Counted from the first letter of the stretch, positions 1 to 6,727 are shown. The stretch is 7,078 nucleotides of DNA from CBDUUP01 sp965370435 (GCA_965370435.1 CBDUUP010000243.1:1-7078), one strand, 5' to 3'. Made by a program: numbers and translations. The notes: a model not told the origin generated them from the letters alone.

Positions 1-474
1 CTGGTGGACTGCATGGTGGCCCTGCCCGGCCAACTTTTCTACAGCACCCAGATCCCGGTGTGCTTGTGGTTCATCGCCCGGAACAAGGACAACGGCAAGT
101 TCCGCGACCGCCGGGGCGAGACCCTCTTCCTGGATGCCCGGCAGATGGGCAGCATGATGGACCGCACCCACCGCGAGCTGACCGAAGACGACATCGCCCA
201 GATCGCCGGGGCATACCACGCCTGGCGGGAAGGGGAGGGTTACGAAGACCAACCCGGCTTCTGCAAGGCCGCCACCCTGGAGGACATCCAGGGCCACAAC
301 TACATCCTCACCCCCGGTCGCTATGTTGGCGTGCCCGACCAGGAGGAGGACGACGAACCCTTCGAGGAGAAGATGGCGAGGCTGAGGGCGACGCTGGCGG
401 AGCAGTTTGAGGAGAGTGAACGGTTGGAGGCGCAGATCAAGCGCAATTTAGAGGAGTTGGGTAATGGGGAGTAA
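1..474 (+). CDS. hsdM: Type I R-M modification (methyltransferase) subunit HsdM, C-terminal part
   Basis: This is the last 157 codons of an N6-adenine DNA methyltransferase subunit, open at the window edge and ending in TAA. The visible part has the C-terminal signature of the HsdM family: LPGQLFYSTQIPVCLWF near residues 9-25 of the fragment, then RRGETLFLDAR, DRTHREL, a tyrosine/tryptophan segment (AYHAWREGEGYEDQPGFC) and LTPGRYVG. An acidic stretch and a charged helical tail (FEEKMARLRATL onward) follow; in this family the tail contacts HsdS. The SAM-binding and NPP(F/Y) catalytic motifs would lie upstream of the window, so activity cannot be judged. With HsdS it should form the M2S methyltransferase that protects host DNA. 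The gene is GC-rich, and its stop overlaps the hsdS start by 11 bp. Family assignment is secure; the true start is not visible. Confidence 0.95.
   Translation: MVDCMVALPGQLFYSTQIPVCLWFIARNKDNGKFRDRRGETLFLDARQMGSMMDRTHRELTEDDIAQIAGAYHAWREGEGYEDQPGFCKAATLEDIQGHNYILTPGRYVGVPDQEEDDEPFEEKMARLRATLAEQFEESERLEAQIKRNLEELGNGE
451..456 (+). promoter_or_regulatory. Shine-Dalgarno site of hsdS, inside hsdM
   Basis: GAGGAG lies 7 nt before the ATG at 464, within the last codons of hsdM. It supports the ATG at 464 as the hsdS start and allows reinitiation by ribosomes finishing hsdM. Confidence 0.7.
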
Positions 475-1804
475 ATTAACGATATTACCAATGATAGGTG
501 AGCTTCCAGAAAACTGGAAAGTTGCTAGATTCGGGGATGTTTTATCTGAAAACACTCGTAATGGTATTTATAAACCTAAAAAATTTCACGGTTCGGGAAC
601 GAAAATAGTGAACATGGGGGAAATTTTTGCATATAACCGGATAGGTTCTCAAGAGATGAAAAGGGTGGAACTCAATGAAAGTGAATTGCAAAGGTTTTTA
701 TTAGAATCGGGAGACTTACTTTTTGCCCGGAGATCATTAATCGCATCTGGCGCTGGTAAATGTTCTCTTGTAGTATCACATGAAGAACCAATAGGGTTTG
801 AGTCTTCCATCATTCGCGCTAGACCTGACAAGAATCAAGCACTGCCCGAGTTCCTTTATTATCTATTCCTATCAAGTTATGGACGATACTTGATGTCCAC
901 CATTTTGAGACAAGTTGCTGTCTCAGGTATCACTGGTGGGGATTTGGTAGAGCTAAAAATACCCATCCCTCCCCTCCCCGAACAACGCGCCATCGCCCAC
1001 ACCCTCGGTACGCTGGATGACAAGATCGAACTCAACCGCCGGATGAACGCCACCCTGGAGACCATGGCCCGGGCTATCTTCAAATCCTGGTTCGTGGACT
1101 TCGACCCGGTGCGCGCCAAACTGGACGGCCGCGATACCGGCCTGCCCTCGGAGGTGGCCGCCCTGTTCCCGGATGGCTTTGAGGACAGCGAGTTGGGGAA
1201 GATTCCGAGAGGATGGAGAGTGGGAACAATTGGTGAAATTGCAAATAATCTCAGGCGAACTATCCGGCCAGAGAATATTCTAGATGACACACCTTATATC
1301 AATTTAGCCAGTATGCCCCGGAAGAACATTGCTTTGTCTGAGTGGGAAAACGCCAGGGATATTGCTAGTAACAAATATGAGTTCAAGCAAGGCGATTTTC
1401 TTTTTGGAAAACTGAGGCCATATTTCCATAAAATTGGTGTTGCCGCTGTGGATGGAGTTTGTTCCACTGACATTCTAGTCATCACTCCAAAGGAGCCGAA
1501 ATGGTATGGTCTAGTATTGCTACATGTATCCAGTAATGAGTTGGTCAATTATGTTACTGCTGCATCAACAGGTACAAAGATGCCAAGAACAAATTGGAAG
1601 GATATTTCTGGATACCAAATTGCGATTCCTCCGGGTGAGTTAGCTAAGGTATTCTCAGAAAATTCGAGAGCGCATGTAGACATGATTCGAACCAATATAT
1701 TTCAATCCCGCACCCTCGCCGCCCTCCGCAACACGCTGCTGCCCAGGTTGATGCGCGGGGAGGTGCGGGTGGGTGAGAAAATGTTAGGAGAAAAAAATGG
1801 GTAA
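464..1804 (+). CDS. hsdS: Type I R-M specificity subunit HsdS
   Basis: A 446-residue DNA-recognition subunit of normal length, with two target recognition domains (TRDs), each reading one half of a bipartite site. TRD1 spans about residues 1-165 and includes LPENWKVARFGDV, LLFARRSL, GAGKCSLV and FESSIIRARP. The central conserved region, about 166-243, starts IPIPPLPEQRAIAHTLG and continues as a helical spacer with NATLETMARAIFKSWFVDFDP. TRD2, about 244-400, starts LGKIPRGWRVGTIGEI and contains FKQGDFLFGKLRPYFHK, GVCSTDILV and GTKMPRTNW. The C-terminal helix has RTLAALRNTLLPRLMRGEVRV at 416-436. The two TRDs differ in sequence, so an asymmetric target is expected; its bases cannot be predicted by eye. 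Both TRDs are AT-rich while the conserved regions are GC-rich, which suggests domain exchange. The start is supported by the upstream GAGGAG and the 11-bp overlap with hsdM. The stop overlaps the next gene by 8 bp. Confidence 0.96.
   Translation: MGSKLTILPMIGELPENWKVARFGDVLSENTRNGIYKPKKFHGSGTKIVNMGEIFAYNRIGSQEMKRVELNESELQRFLLESGDLLFARRSLIASGAGKCSLVVSHEEPIGFESSIIRARPDKNQALPEFLYYLFLSSYGRYLMSTILRQVAVSGITGGDLVELKIPIPPLPEQRAIAHTLGTLDDKIELNRRMNATLETMARAIFKSWFVDFDPVRAKLDGRDTGLPSEVAALFPDGFEDSELGKIPRGWRVGTIGEIANNLRRTIRPENILDDTPYINLASMPRKNIALSEWENARDIASNKYEFKQGDFLFGKLRPYFHKIGVAAVDGVCSTDILVITPKEPKWYGLVLLHVSSNELVNYVTAASTGTKMPRTNWKDISGYQIAIPPGELAKVFSENSRAHVDMIRTNIFQSRTLAALRNTLLPRLMRGEVRVGEKMLGEKNG
475..958 (+). 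other. AT-rich TRD1 cassette of hsdS
   Basis: Composition falls abruptly just after the hsdM stop and rises again at the start of the central conserved region (IPIPPLPEQR). Hand counts of the 60-base blocks from 541 and 601 give 19/60 and 22/60 G+C, against 36-40/60 for the blocks from 1021, 1081 and 1141. The low-GC stretch coincides with TRD1. I infer that it was acquired by recombination with a donor of different composition. Confidence 0.6.
1205..1705 (+). other. AT-rich TRD2 cassette of hsdS
   Basis: A second low-GC stretch begins around the IPRGW motif and ends just before the C-terminal conserved helix (RTLAALRNTLLP). Hand counts of the 60-base blocks from 1261, 1321 and 1501 give 26, 24 and 22 G+C out of 60. 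The limits match TRD2, so it appears to be a separate exchanged cassette rather than general drift of the gene. Confidence 0.6.
1786..1790 (+). promoter_or_regulatory. Shine-Dalgarno site of the 83-residue gene, inside hsdS
   Basis: AGGAG lies 6 nt before the ATG at 1797, within the last codons of hsdS. The spacing is good and supports the small gene as truly translated. The spacer is all A and runs into the start codon, giving seven consecutive A residues at 1791-1797. Confidence 0.7.
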
Positions 1805-2048
1805 GTATGAACCACTTCAAAAATATTTGGAGCAAAGAAAAAACACACACAAGGATATTTATTTGAGCTTTGCTAAAATTGAAGAAATTATTTCAGACAA
1901 ATTGCCTCCCTCAGCATTTGAATACAGGGAGTGGTGGGCAAATGAACTTGTCGGCAGTCATGTTCAAGCCCAGGCATGGATGAATGCAGGTTGGAAAGTC
2001 GAATCAGTAGATTTCACCAGAAAATCAGTTCGCTTTATCATCGAATAA
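1797..2048 (+). CDS. Small conserved protein of unknown function between hsdS and hsdR (probably DUF7662 family)
   Basis: An 83-residue protein with no signal peptide or membrane segment, so probably cytoplasmic. It starts MGKYEPLQKYL, then has YLSFAKIEEII (22-32), LPPSA (36-40), REWWAN (44-49), SHVQAQAW (54-61) and AGWKVESVD (64-72), and ends in a strand-like VRFIIE. This order matches, from memory, a widespread family of short bacterial proteins annotated DUF7662; no function is known to me. Residues 22-40 could be a helical segment, and the W-rich part with the C-terminal strands a compact small fold. Charge is balanced (12 K/R, 12 D/E), so it is not an acidic DNA mimic. It has a good Shine-Dalgarno sequence, overlaps hsdS by 8 bp and ends 3 bp before hsdR, so it is built into the R-M operon. 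It is AT-rich (blocks from 1801 and 1861: 18 and 20 G+C of 60), like the TRDs. A role in regulating or assembling the system is only a guess. Confidence 0.88.
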   Translation: MGKYEPLQKYLEQRKNTHKDIYLSFAKIEEIISDKLPPSAFEYREWWANELVGSHVQAQAWMNAGWKVESVDFTRKSVRFIIE

Positions 2049-2051
2049 CTA

Positions 2052-5000
2052 ATGTCTAAATACACCGAAGCCAAACTAGAAGGCGCCTTCCTAGAATACC
2101 TGTCCGACCTGGGCTGGGAGACCGCCCACGGGCCGGACCTGGCCCCGGGCGAACCCGGCCAAGAACGGGCCGATTACGGCGAGGTGATCCTGGCGGGGCG
2201 CTTCCAAGCCGCCCTGGCCAGGCTCAACCCCCACCTCCCGGAGGAGGCCCTGGAGGAAGTCTTCCGCCAGGCGCGCAACCTGCCCAACCTGCATCCCTCC
2301 CCGGCGGCCAACAACCGCGCCTTCCACCGGCTGCTCATCGAGGGGGTGGACGTCGAATACCGGGACGAAGAAGGACGCATCGTGGGAGAGAAAGCCCGGC
2401 TGGTGGACTTTGAAGATATTGAAAACAACAACTTCGTCGCCGTCAACCAATACACCGTAGTGGAAGACAAGCGCAACCGCCGCCCGGACGTGGTCCTCCT
2501 GGTCAACGGCCTGCCCCTGGTGGTTGTCGAACTCAAGAACCCCGCCGACGAGAAAGCCACCCTCCGCAAAGCCTACAACCAGATCCAAACCTACAAGAAC
2601 GAGATCGGCTCCCTATTCACCTACAACGAGATCACCGTGCTCTCGGACGGGGGGAAGGCCAAAGCGGGCAGCTTCCTGGCCTCCTGGGAGCGCTTCATGC
2701 CCTGGCGCACCGTGGAGGGTGAAGAACTGGCCCCCGCCACCCAACCCCAGATCGAGACCCTTACCTATGGGATGTTGGACAAAAAACGGTTGCTGGACCT
2801 GGTGCGGTATTTCATCGTCTTCGAAGAAGAGGGCGGGAAGATCATCAAGAAGCTGGCCGCCTACCACCAATACCACGCCGTCAACGTGGCGGTGGAGTCC
2901 ACCGTCAAGGCCACCTCCCCGGAGGGCGACCGGCGCATCGGCGTCGTCTGGCACACCCAGGGCTCCGGCAAAAGCCTGACCATGGCCTTCTACGCCGGGA
3001 AGCTGATCGCCCAACCGGAGATGCGCAACCCCACCGTAGTGGTCATCACCGACCGCAACGACCTGGACGACCAACTATTCGAGACCTTTGCGGCCTCTCA
3101 AGACTTGATCCGCCAACGACCCCAACAGGCCGAAAACCGCCAGGGCCTCAAAGACCTCCTCAAGGTGGCCTCGGGGGGCGTGATCTTCACCACCGCCCAG
3201 AAATTCTTCCCTGAAAAGGACAACGGCACGTACGGAGCGCTCTCCGAACGGCAGAACCTGGTCGTCATCGCCGATGAAGCCCACCGCAGCCAATATGGAT
3301 TTATCCGCGGCTATGCCCGCCACATGCGGGATGCGCTCCCCCACGCCTCATTCATCGGTTTCACCGGCACCCCCATAGAATTGAGCGACCGCAACACCCG
3401 CCACGTCTTCGGGAATTACATCAGCGTCTACGATATTGAACGCTCCATCAAAGACGAGATGACAGTTCCGATATCTTACGAAGTCCGATTGGCCAAGATA
3501 GACCTGGACGAAGCCGAACGCCCCAAACTAGATGAGGACTTCGAAGAAGTCACCGAACATGAAGAAGTCCATGTCAAAGAGAAACTCAAAACCCGATGGG
3601 CCAGGCTGGAGGCGGCGGTGGGGGCGGAGAAGCGGCTCAAGCAGCTTGCCGAGGATTTACTCACCCATTATGAAGAACGCCAAAAAGCGCTAGACGGCAA
3701 AGCGATGATCGTCGCCATGAGCCGCCGCATCGCAGTGGACCTCTACGCCGAGATCGTCGCCTTGCGCCCTGAATGGCACAGTGAAAATGACAACGAGGGG
3801 GCAATCAAGGTGGTGATGACCGGTTCCGCCTCCGACCCGCCGGAATGGCAGCTCCACATCCGCAATAAGCCAGGGCGCAAAACCATCGAAAAACGCTTCA
3901 AAGACCCCGCCGACCCGCTCAAGTTGGTCATCGTCCGCGACATGTGGCTGACCGGGTTTGACGTGCCTTCGCTGCACACCATGTACCTGGACAAGCCCAT
4001 GAAAGGCCACACCCTCATGCAAGCCATCGCCCGGGTCAACCGGGTCTATGGAAACAAAGAAGGCGGCCTGGTTGTGGACTACCTGGGCGTGGCCGAAGCG
4101 CTCCGGGATGCCCTGGTTACCTATACCGAAAGCGGGGGTCAAGGAAAGGCCACCATAGACCAACGTGAGGCTGTGGCAGTCATGCTAGAAAAATATGAGA
4201 TCGTCAGCGATATGTTCGAAGGCTTCGATTGGTCGCCTTATTTGGATGGCGCTCCTGCAGAAGGTATGCGGGTGATCACCCTTGGCATGGATCATATCCT
4301 CTCCCTGGAAGATGGCAAAGCGAGGTTCATCCAGCATGTGTCCGAATTGACCAGCGCCTTCGCACTGGCAGTCCCTCAACAGGAGACCTTCGAAATACGC
4401 GATGGAGTGGGCTATTTCCAGTCGGTGCGCTCAGGATTGGTAAAAGCCACCGTCCATGGGGAGGATGAAACCAAAACAGATGAAGACCTGAACCTGGCGG
4501 TTCGGCAGATTATCGCCGGGGCTATCACCCCCGGGGGGGTGCTGGACATCTTCGAAGCCGCGGGGATGGCGAAACCTGATATTTCCATCCTTTCAGAAGA
4601 ATTTCTTCAAGGCATTCAGAATATGCCCCAGAGAAACCTGGCCATTGAATTGCTCCGAAAACTGCTGATGGATGAGATCAAGACCCGCTCTCGCACCAAC
4701 CTGGTTCAGTCGCGCTCCTTCGCCGAGATGCTGGAGAATACAATCCGCCGGTATCAGAACCGGACAATTGAAGCCATCCAGGTGGTGATGGAATTGATTG
4801 ACCTCGCCAACGGCATGAAGGAAGCGGGTGAACGAGAGCATGAATTAGGTCTGACCCCAGAGGAAGTTGCTTTTTATGATGCCCTGGCCGACAATGAAAG
4901 CGCCCAGGAAGTGTTAGGAGATGAAATCCTCTCTATCATCGCCCGCGAAGTCCTCAAAATCGTGCAAAACAACGTCACTATAGACTGGACGGTGAAGGAA

Positions 5001-5135
5001 AGCGTGAGGGCCAACCTCCGCCGGCTGGTGAAGCGGGTTTTACGAAAATTCGGTTATCCGCCAGATATGCAAGCTAAAGCCACTGAAACCGTGTTGGAAC
5101 AAGCGGAGTTATTGGCCAAGGATTGGACGGGGTAA
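2052..5135 (+). CDS. hsdR: Type I R-M endonuclease/translocase subunit HsdR
   Basis: A 1027-residue subunit, the usual length for the family, that translocates DNA with ATP and cuts unmodified DNA in complex with HsdM/HsdS. The N-terminal nuclease domain has RPD (D146), VVVELK (E160, K162) and the Q177-xxx-Y181 motif. The SF2 motor has motif I TQGSGKS (302-308), ITDRNDLDDQL (332-342), DEAH (408-411) and GFTGTP (436-441). A charged linker follows at about 455-545. The second motor domain has KAMIVAMSRR (550-559), MWLTGFDVP (631-639) and QAIARVNR (657-664). VVDYLG at 674-679 and a long helical C-terminal region resemble the type I R-protein C-terminal domain (DUF3387-like). All expected catalytic residues are present, so it looks active. 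The ATG is chosen because MSKYTEAKLEGAFLEYL is typical of the family and it sits 3 bp after the preceding stop. No Shine-Dalgarno is visible, implying translational coupling. It ends in tandem TAA TAG stops. Confidence 0.97.
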   Translation: MSKYTEAKLEGAFLEYLSDLGWETAHGPDLAPGEPGQERADYGEVILAGRFQAALARLNPHLPEEALEEVFRQARNLPNLHPSPAANNRAFHRLLIEGVDVEYRDEEGRIVGEKARLVDFEDIENNNFVAVNQYTVVEDKRNRRPDVVLLVNGLPLVVVELKNPADEKATLRKAYNQIQTYKNEIGSLFTYNEITVLSDGGKAKAGSFLASWERFMPWRTVEGEELAPATQPQIETLTYGMLDKKRLLDLVRYFIVFEEEGGKIIKKLAAYHQYHAVNVAVESTVKATSPEGDRRIGVVWHTQGSGKSLTMAFYAGKLIAQPEMRNPTVVVITDRNDLDDQLFETFAASQDLIRQRPQQAENRQGLKDLLKVASGGVIFTTAQKFFPEKDNGTYGALSERQNLVVIADEAHRSQYGFIRGYARHMRDALPHASFIGFTGTPIELSDRNTRHVFGNYISVYDIERSIKDEMTVPISYEVRLAKIDLDEAERPKLDEDFEEVTEHEEVHVKEKLKTRWARLEAAVGAEKRLKQLAEDLLTHYEERQKALDGKAMIVAMSRRIAVDLYAEIVALRPEWHSENDNEGAIKVVMTGSASDPPEWQLHIRNKPGRKTIEKRFKDPADPLKLVIVRDMWLTGFDVPSLHTMYLDKPMKGHTLMQAIARVNRVYGNKEGGLVVDYLGVAEALRDALVTYTESGGQGKATIDQREAVAVMLEKYEIVSDMFEGFDWSPYLDGAPAEGMRVITLGMDHILSLEDGKARFIQHVSELTSAFALAVPQQETFEIRDGVGYFQSVRSGLVKATVHGEDETKTDEDLNLAVRQIIAGAITPGGVLDIFEAAGMAKPDISILSEEFLQGIQNMPQRNLAIELLRKLLMDEIKTRSRTNLVQSRSFAEMLENTIRRYQNRTIEAIQVVMELIDLANGMKEAGEREHELGLTPEEVAFYDALADNESAQEVLGDEILSIIAREVLKIVQNNVTIDWTVKESVRANLRRLVKRVLRKFGYPPDMQAKATETVLEQAELLAKDWTG

Positions 5136-5267
5136 TAGCACGCGACCCCGGGGGCCATGTCCCAGGCGGGGTACATCCCCTCCCCTCGCCCCCAGGTCAT
5201 CGTCCACCGTGAGGCCGGTCGCCGCGTCAATGACGGCGCGGTCCCTGGTGGCGGGGGGGCGCTGGGT
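5136..5267. other. GC-rich gap between convergent hsdR and lipoprotein gene
   Basis: These 132 bp separate two converging genes. I found short GC-rich inverted matches only (for example CCCCGGGG near 5147 and GGGG-N5-CCCC near 5170) and no hairpin followed by a T-tract on either strand, so no canonical intrinsic terminator can be called. On the - strand, the frame of the lipoprotein stays open after its stop codon and reads AVIDAATGLTVDDDL in part, which looks protein-like but may be chance in GC-rich DNA. Confidence 0.5.
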
Positions 5268-6593
5268 TCAGGGGATCGTGAACACCCCATTGACCATATG
5301 CCCGGCGGGGAGGAAATAGCTCGCTCCGAGATTGGCAAAGTCCAACACATACAGCGGTTCTCCCGCCACCGGCGAACGGAGCACGAACCGGTCCCCATCA
5401 GAGGACCAAAACCCGTCCCCCACGCTCGCATCGTAGCAGCCATCCAGATGGGCCACAGCCTGCGAACGCCGGGCTTCCACATCATAAAGCCACACCCAGG
5501 CCTGGGCCGAGCCGTACCCCGGACACCAGACATCCAGCAGGAGGAGCTTGCGGCTGTCCGGAGACCAGTTCAACGTTGTGCCCATGGATTCGATCTCCCC
5601 TTGCCATTCGTCAGGGCGCCGGATGGTGGTCAGTTCGCAGTCCGCCGATTCCCCTCCCGACAGACAACTGAACGGGATGATCCCCCAGCGATTCAGGTCA
5701 TGGGGGAAGGACACCGACAGCCAGGCTCCGTTCGGGCTGAGGTCTATCACTTTGTAGGGCAGGTCCCGGCAGATGGTCGTCCCCTCTACAGGGTCCACCA
5801 CGCAGGTGGGGATCAGGTTCGAGTCGGAGTACCAGGCGGCGAACACCGCCTGCCCCTGGGGATGCCAGCCGACCAGATACATATCGTCATCTAAGGTCTG
5901 CCGACCCACCAACCGCCAATCTTCAAGATCCACGAAATACCACACTGAAGCCCCCTCTTCATCCTCCGCGGGGCAGAAATAGGTCAAATATTCGTCCCCA
6001 ACCGCCCGCCAGTTCAGTGTCCATCCGCATTCCCCCTCAAAATTGAACATCTGGAGCTGTCCGGTGGATAGGTCGGCCTCGTAGATCAGGTGATTGTATG
6101 CCGTAGTCCCCACCGAGAAATAGAGCTTCGACCCGGCGATGGTGATCAGCCGGATGAATCTCTGGGCGCTCGCAGGCGCCATATAGAAAAACGGCCCGGT
6201 GACTCCCCCATCCCAGGTGATGTAGGAATACGAAATCCCCGCCTCCCCGATGCGGGATTCCCGGTCCCAGAGGAGCAGAATCTCCCCCGGCGGCAGGTCT
6301 GCTAAAGGGGTCTCCACCACCAATTGGAAATCGGGCGTCAGGCTAGGGAGGACGATGGGAGTGGCGGTGGGGGTGGGGAAGGCGGTCATGGTGAGCGCCA
6401 TCGCCGCTGTACCGGTGTGTACGGCGGCGGCTTGGGTGGCCGCCAGATCAGGCCCCGTCTGGGTGGGGGACGCTGTGGGGGCTGGCGGGTTGGTGGCGGG
6501 GGGCGCGGGCGTGCCGGTCACCGGCGCGGGGCCACAGCCCCCCAGCAGCAGCCCGATGAACAGCAACCCCCAGAAGGTGGCTTTCGTTCTCAT
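5268..6593 (-). CDS. Predicted lipoprotein with Pro/Thr-rich linker and beta-propeller-like domain
   Basis: A 441-residue exported protein. Residues 1-20 form a lipoprotein signal: basic MRTK, a hydrophobic core, and lipobox L17-G18-G19-C20, so it should be lipid-anchored at C20 outside the cytoplasmic membrane. Residues about 21-90 are a flexible linker rich in P, T and A. The rest has short repeats of the WD40/TolB-like kind: VGWHPQG (241-247), IDLSPNGAWL (283-292), LNWSPDSRKL (341-350) and FWSSDGDRF (395-403), consistent with a beta-propeller. Eight cysteines after the lipobox (189, 207, 264, 275, 310, 319, 357, 386), some closely paired, could form disulfides. No enzymatic motif is visible, so the ligand or partner is unknown; binding or sensing at the surface is a guess. 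AAAGGAG 6 nt before the ATG supports the start. It is transcribed against hsdR and is probably a single-gene unit unrelated to restriction. Confidence 0.92.
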   Translation of the reverse strand: MRTKATFWGLLFIGLLLGGCGPAPVTGTPAPPATNPPAPTASPTQTGPDLAATQAAAVHTGTAAMALTMTAFPTPTATPIVLPSLTPDFQLVVETPLADLPPGEILLLWDRESRIGEAGISYSYITWDGGVTGPFFYMAPASAQRFIRLITIAGSKLYFSVGTTAYNHLIYEADLSTGQLQMFNFEGECGWTLNWRAVGDEYLTYFCPAEDEEGASVWYFVDLEDWRLVGRQTLDDDMYLVGWHPQGQAVFAAWYSDSNLIPTCVVDPVEGTTICRDLPYKVIDLSPNGAWLSVSFPHDLNRWGIIPFSCLSGGESADCELTTIRRPDEWQGEIESMGTTLNWSPDSRKLLLLDVWCPGYGSAQAWVWLYDVEARRSQAVAHLDGCYDASVGDGFWSSDGDRFVLRSPVAGEPLYVLDFANLGASYFLPAGHMVNGVFTIP

Positions 6594-6599
6594 TTCCGG

Positions 6600-6606
6600 C
6601 TCCTTT
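6600..6606 (-). promoter_or_regulatory. Shine-Dalgarno site of the lipoprotein gene
   Basis: On the - strand this reads AAAGGAG, separated by 6 nt from the ATG whose complement is at 6591-6593. It fixes the start so that the N-terminal signal peptide is complete. Confidence 0.75.
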
Positions 6607-6624
6607 CACTTGGCTTACTGGCTA

Positions 6625-6653
6625 ATTGTACTCCAAGATGGGGAGAGGGTGAA
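6625..6653 (-). promoter_or_regulatory. Candidate sigma70-type promoter of the lipoprotein gene
   Basis: On the - strand, TTCACC (complement of 6648-6653) and TACAAT (complement of 6625-6630) are separated by 17 nt. They match the TTGACA and TATAAT consensus at 4 of 6 and 5 of 6 positions. Transcription would start near 6618, giving a leader of about 25 nt that includes the Shine-Dalgarno site. This is a pattern match only. Confidence 0.5.
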
Positions 6654-6676
6654 ACGCTCACCTGACACGTGATTCA

Positions 6677-6685
6677 TGCTATAGT
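6677..6685 (+). promoter_or_regulatory. Candidate extended -10 promoter of the small membrane-protein gene
   Basis: TGCTATAGT fits the extended -10 form TGnTATAAT with one mismatch. No good -35 element sits at the usual distance; CTGACA at 6662-6667 is too close (12 nt). Extended -10 promoters can work without a -35. The predicted start, near 6692, would give a leader of about 35 nt. Confidence 0.4.
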
Positions 6686-6716
6686 GAAGATGCGAAACCT
6701 CAACCCGCCTAACGAG

Positions 6717-6721
6717 AGGAG
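6717..6721 (+). promoter_or_regulatory. Shine-Dalgarno site of the small membrane-protein gene
   Basis: AGGAG, 6 nt before the ATG at 6728, supports that start codon and shows the short gene is probably translated. Confidence 0.7.
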
Positions 6722-6727
6722 ACCCTC

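Noticed and set aside
464..1804. hsdS inverted repeats or a second partial hsdS allowing phase-variable inversion
   Set aside because: No silent hsdS copy, invertase gene or long inverted repeat is visible in this window; the TRD mosaic alone does not show an active inversion system.
1200..2048. Internal promoters in the AT-rich parts of hsdS or the small gene
   Set aside because: AT-rich coding sequence gives many -10-like hexamers by chance, and I found no convincing paired -35/-10 with correct spacing ahead of the small gene or hsdR.
2091..3344. Several - strand frames opposite hsdR
   Set aside because: They are antisense shadows of the codon pattern of a GC-rich gene; hsdR motifs are continuous on the + strand through this whole region.
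5136..5267. Intrinsic terminator between the convergent genes
   Set aside because: Only short GC palindromes without a following T-run on either strand, so no terminator can be supported.
5054..5533. - strand frame of 159 codons across the hsdR end and the lipoprotein
   Set aside because: It overlaps two well-supported genes, has no ribosome-binding site I could see and is dominated by R, P, S, G and W. I considered it as a frameshifted tail of the lipoprotein, but the lipoprotein repeats continue intact in their own frame to 5268.
5157..5894. Long + strand reading frame of 245 codons
   Set aside because: Most of it runs antisense to the lipoprotein gene, which has a signal peptide, lipobox, Shine-Dalgarno and repeat motifs. 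The + frame is rich in R, P, G and H, as expected for a GC-rich shadow.
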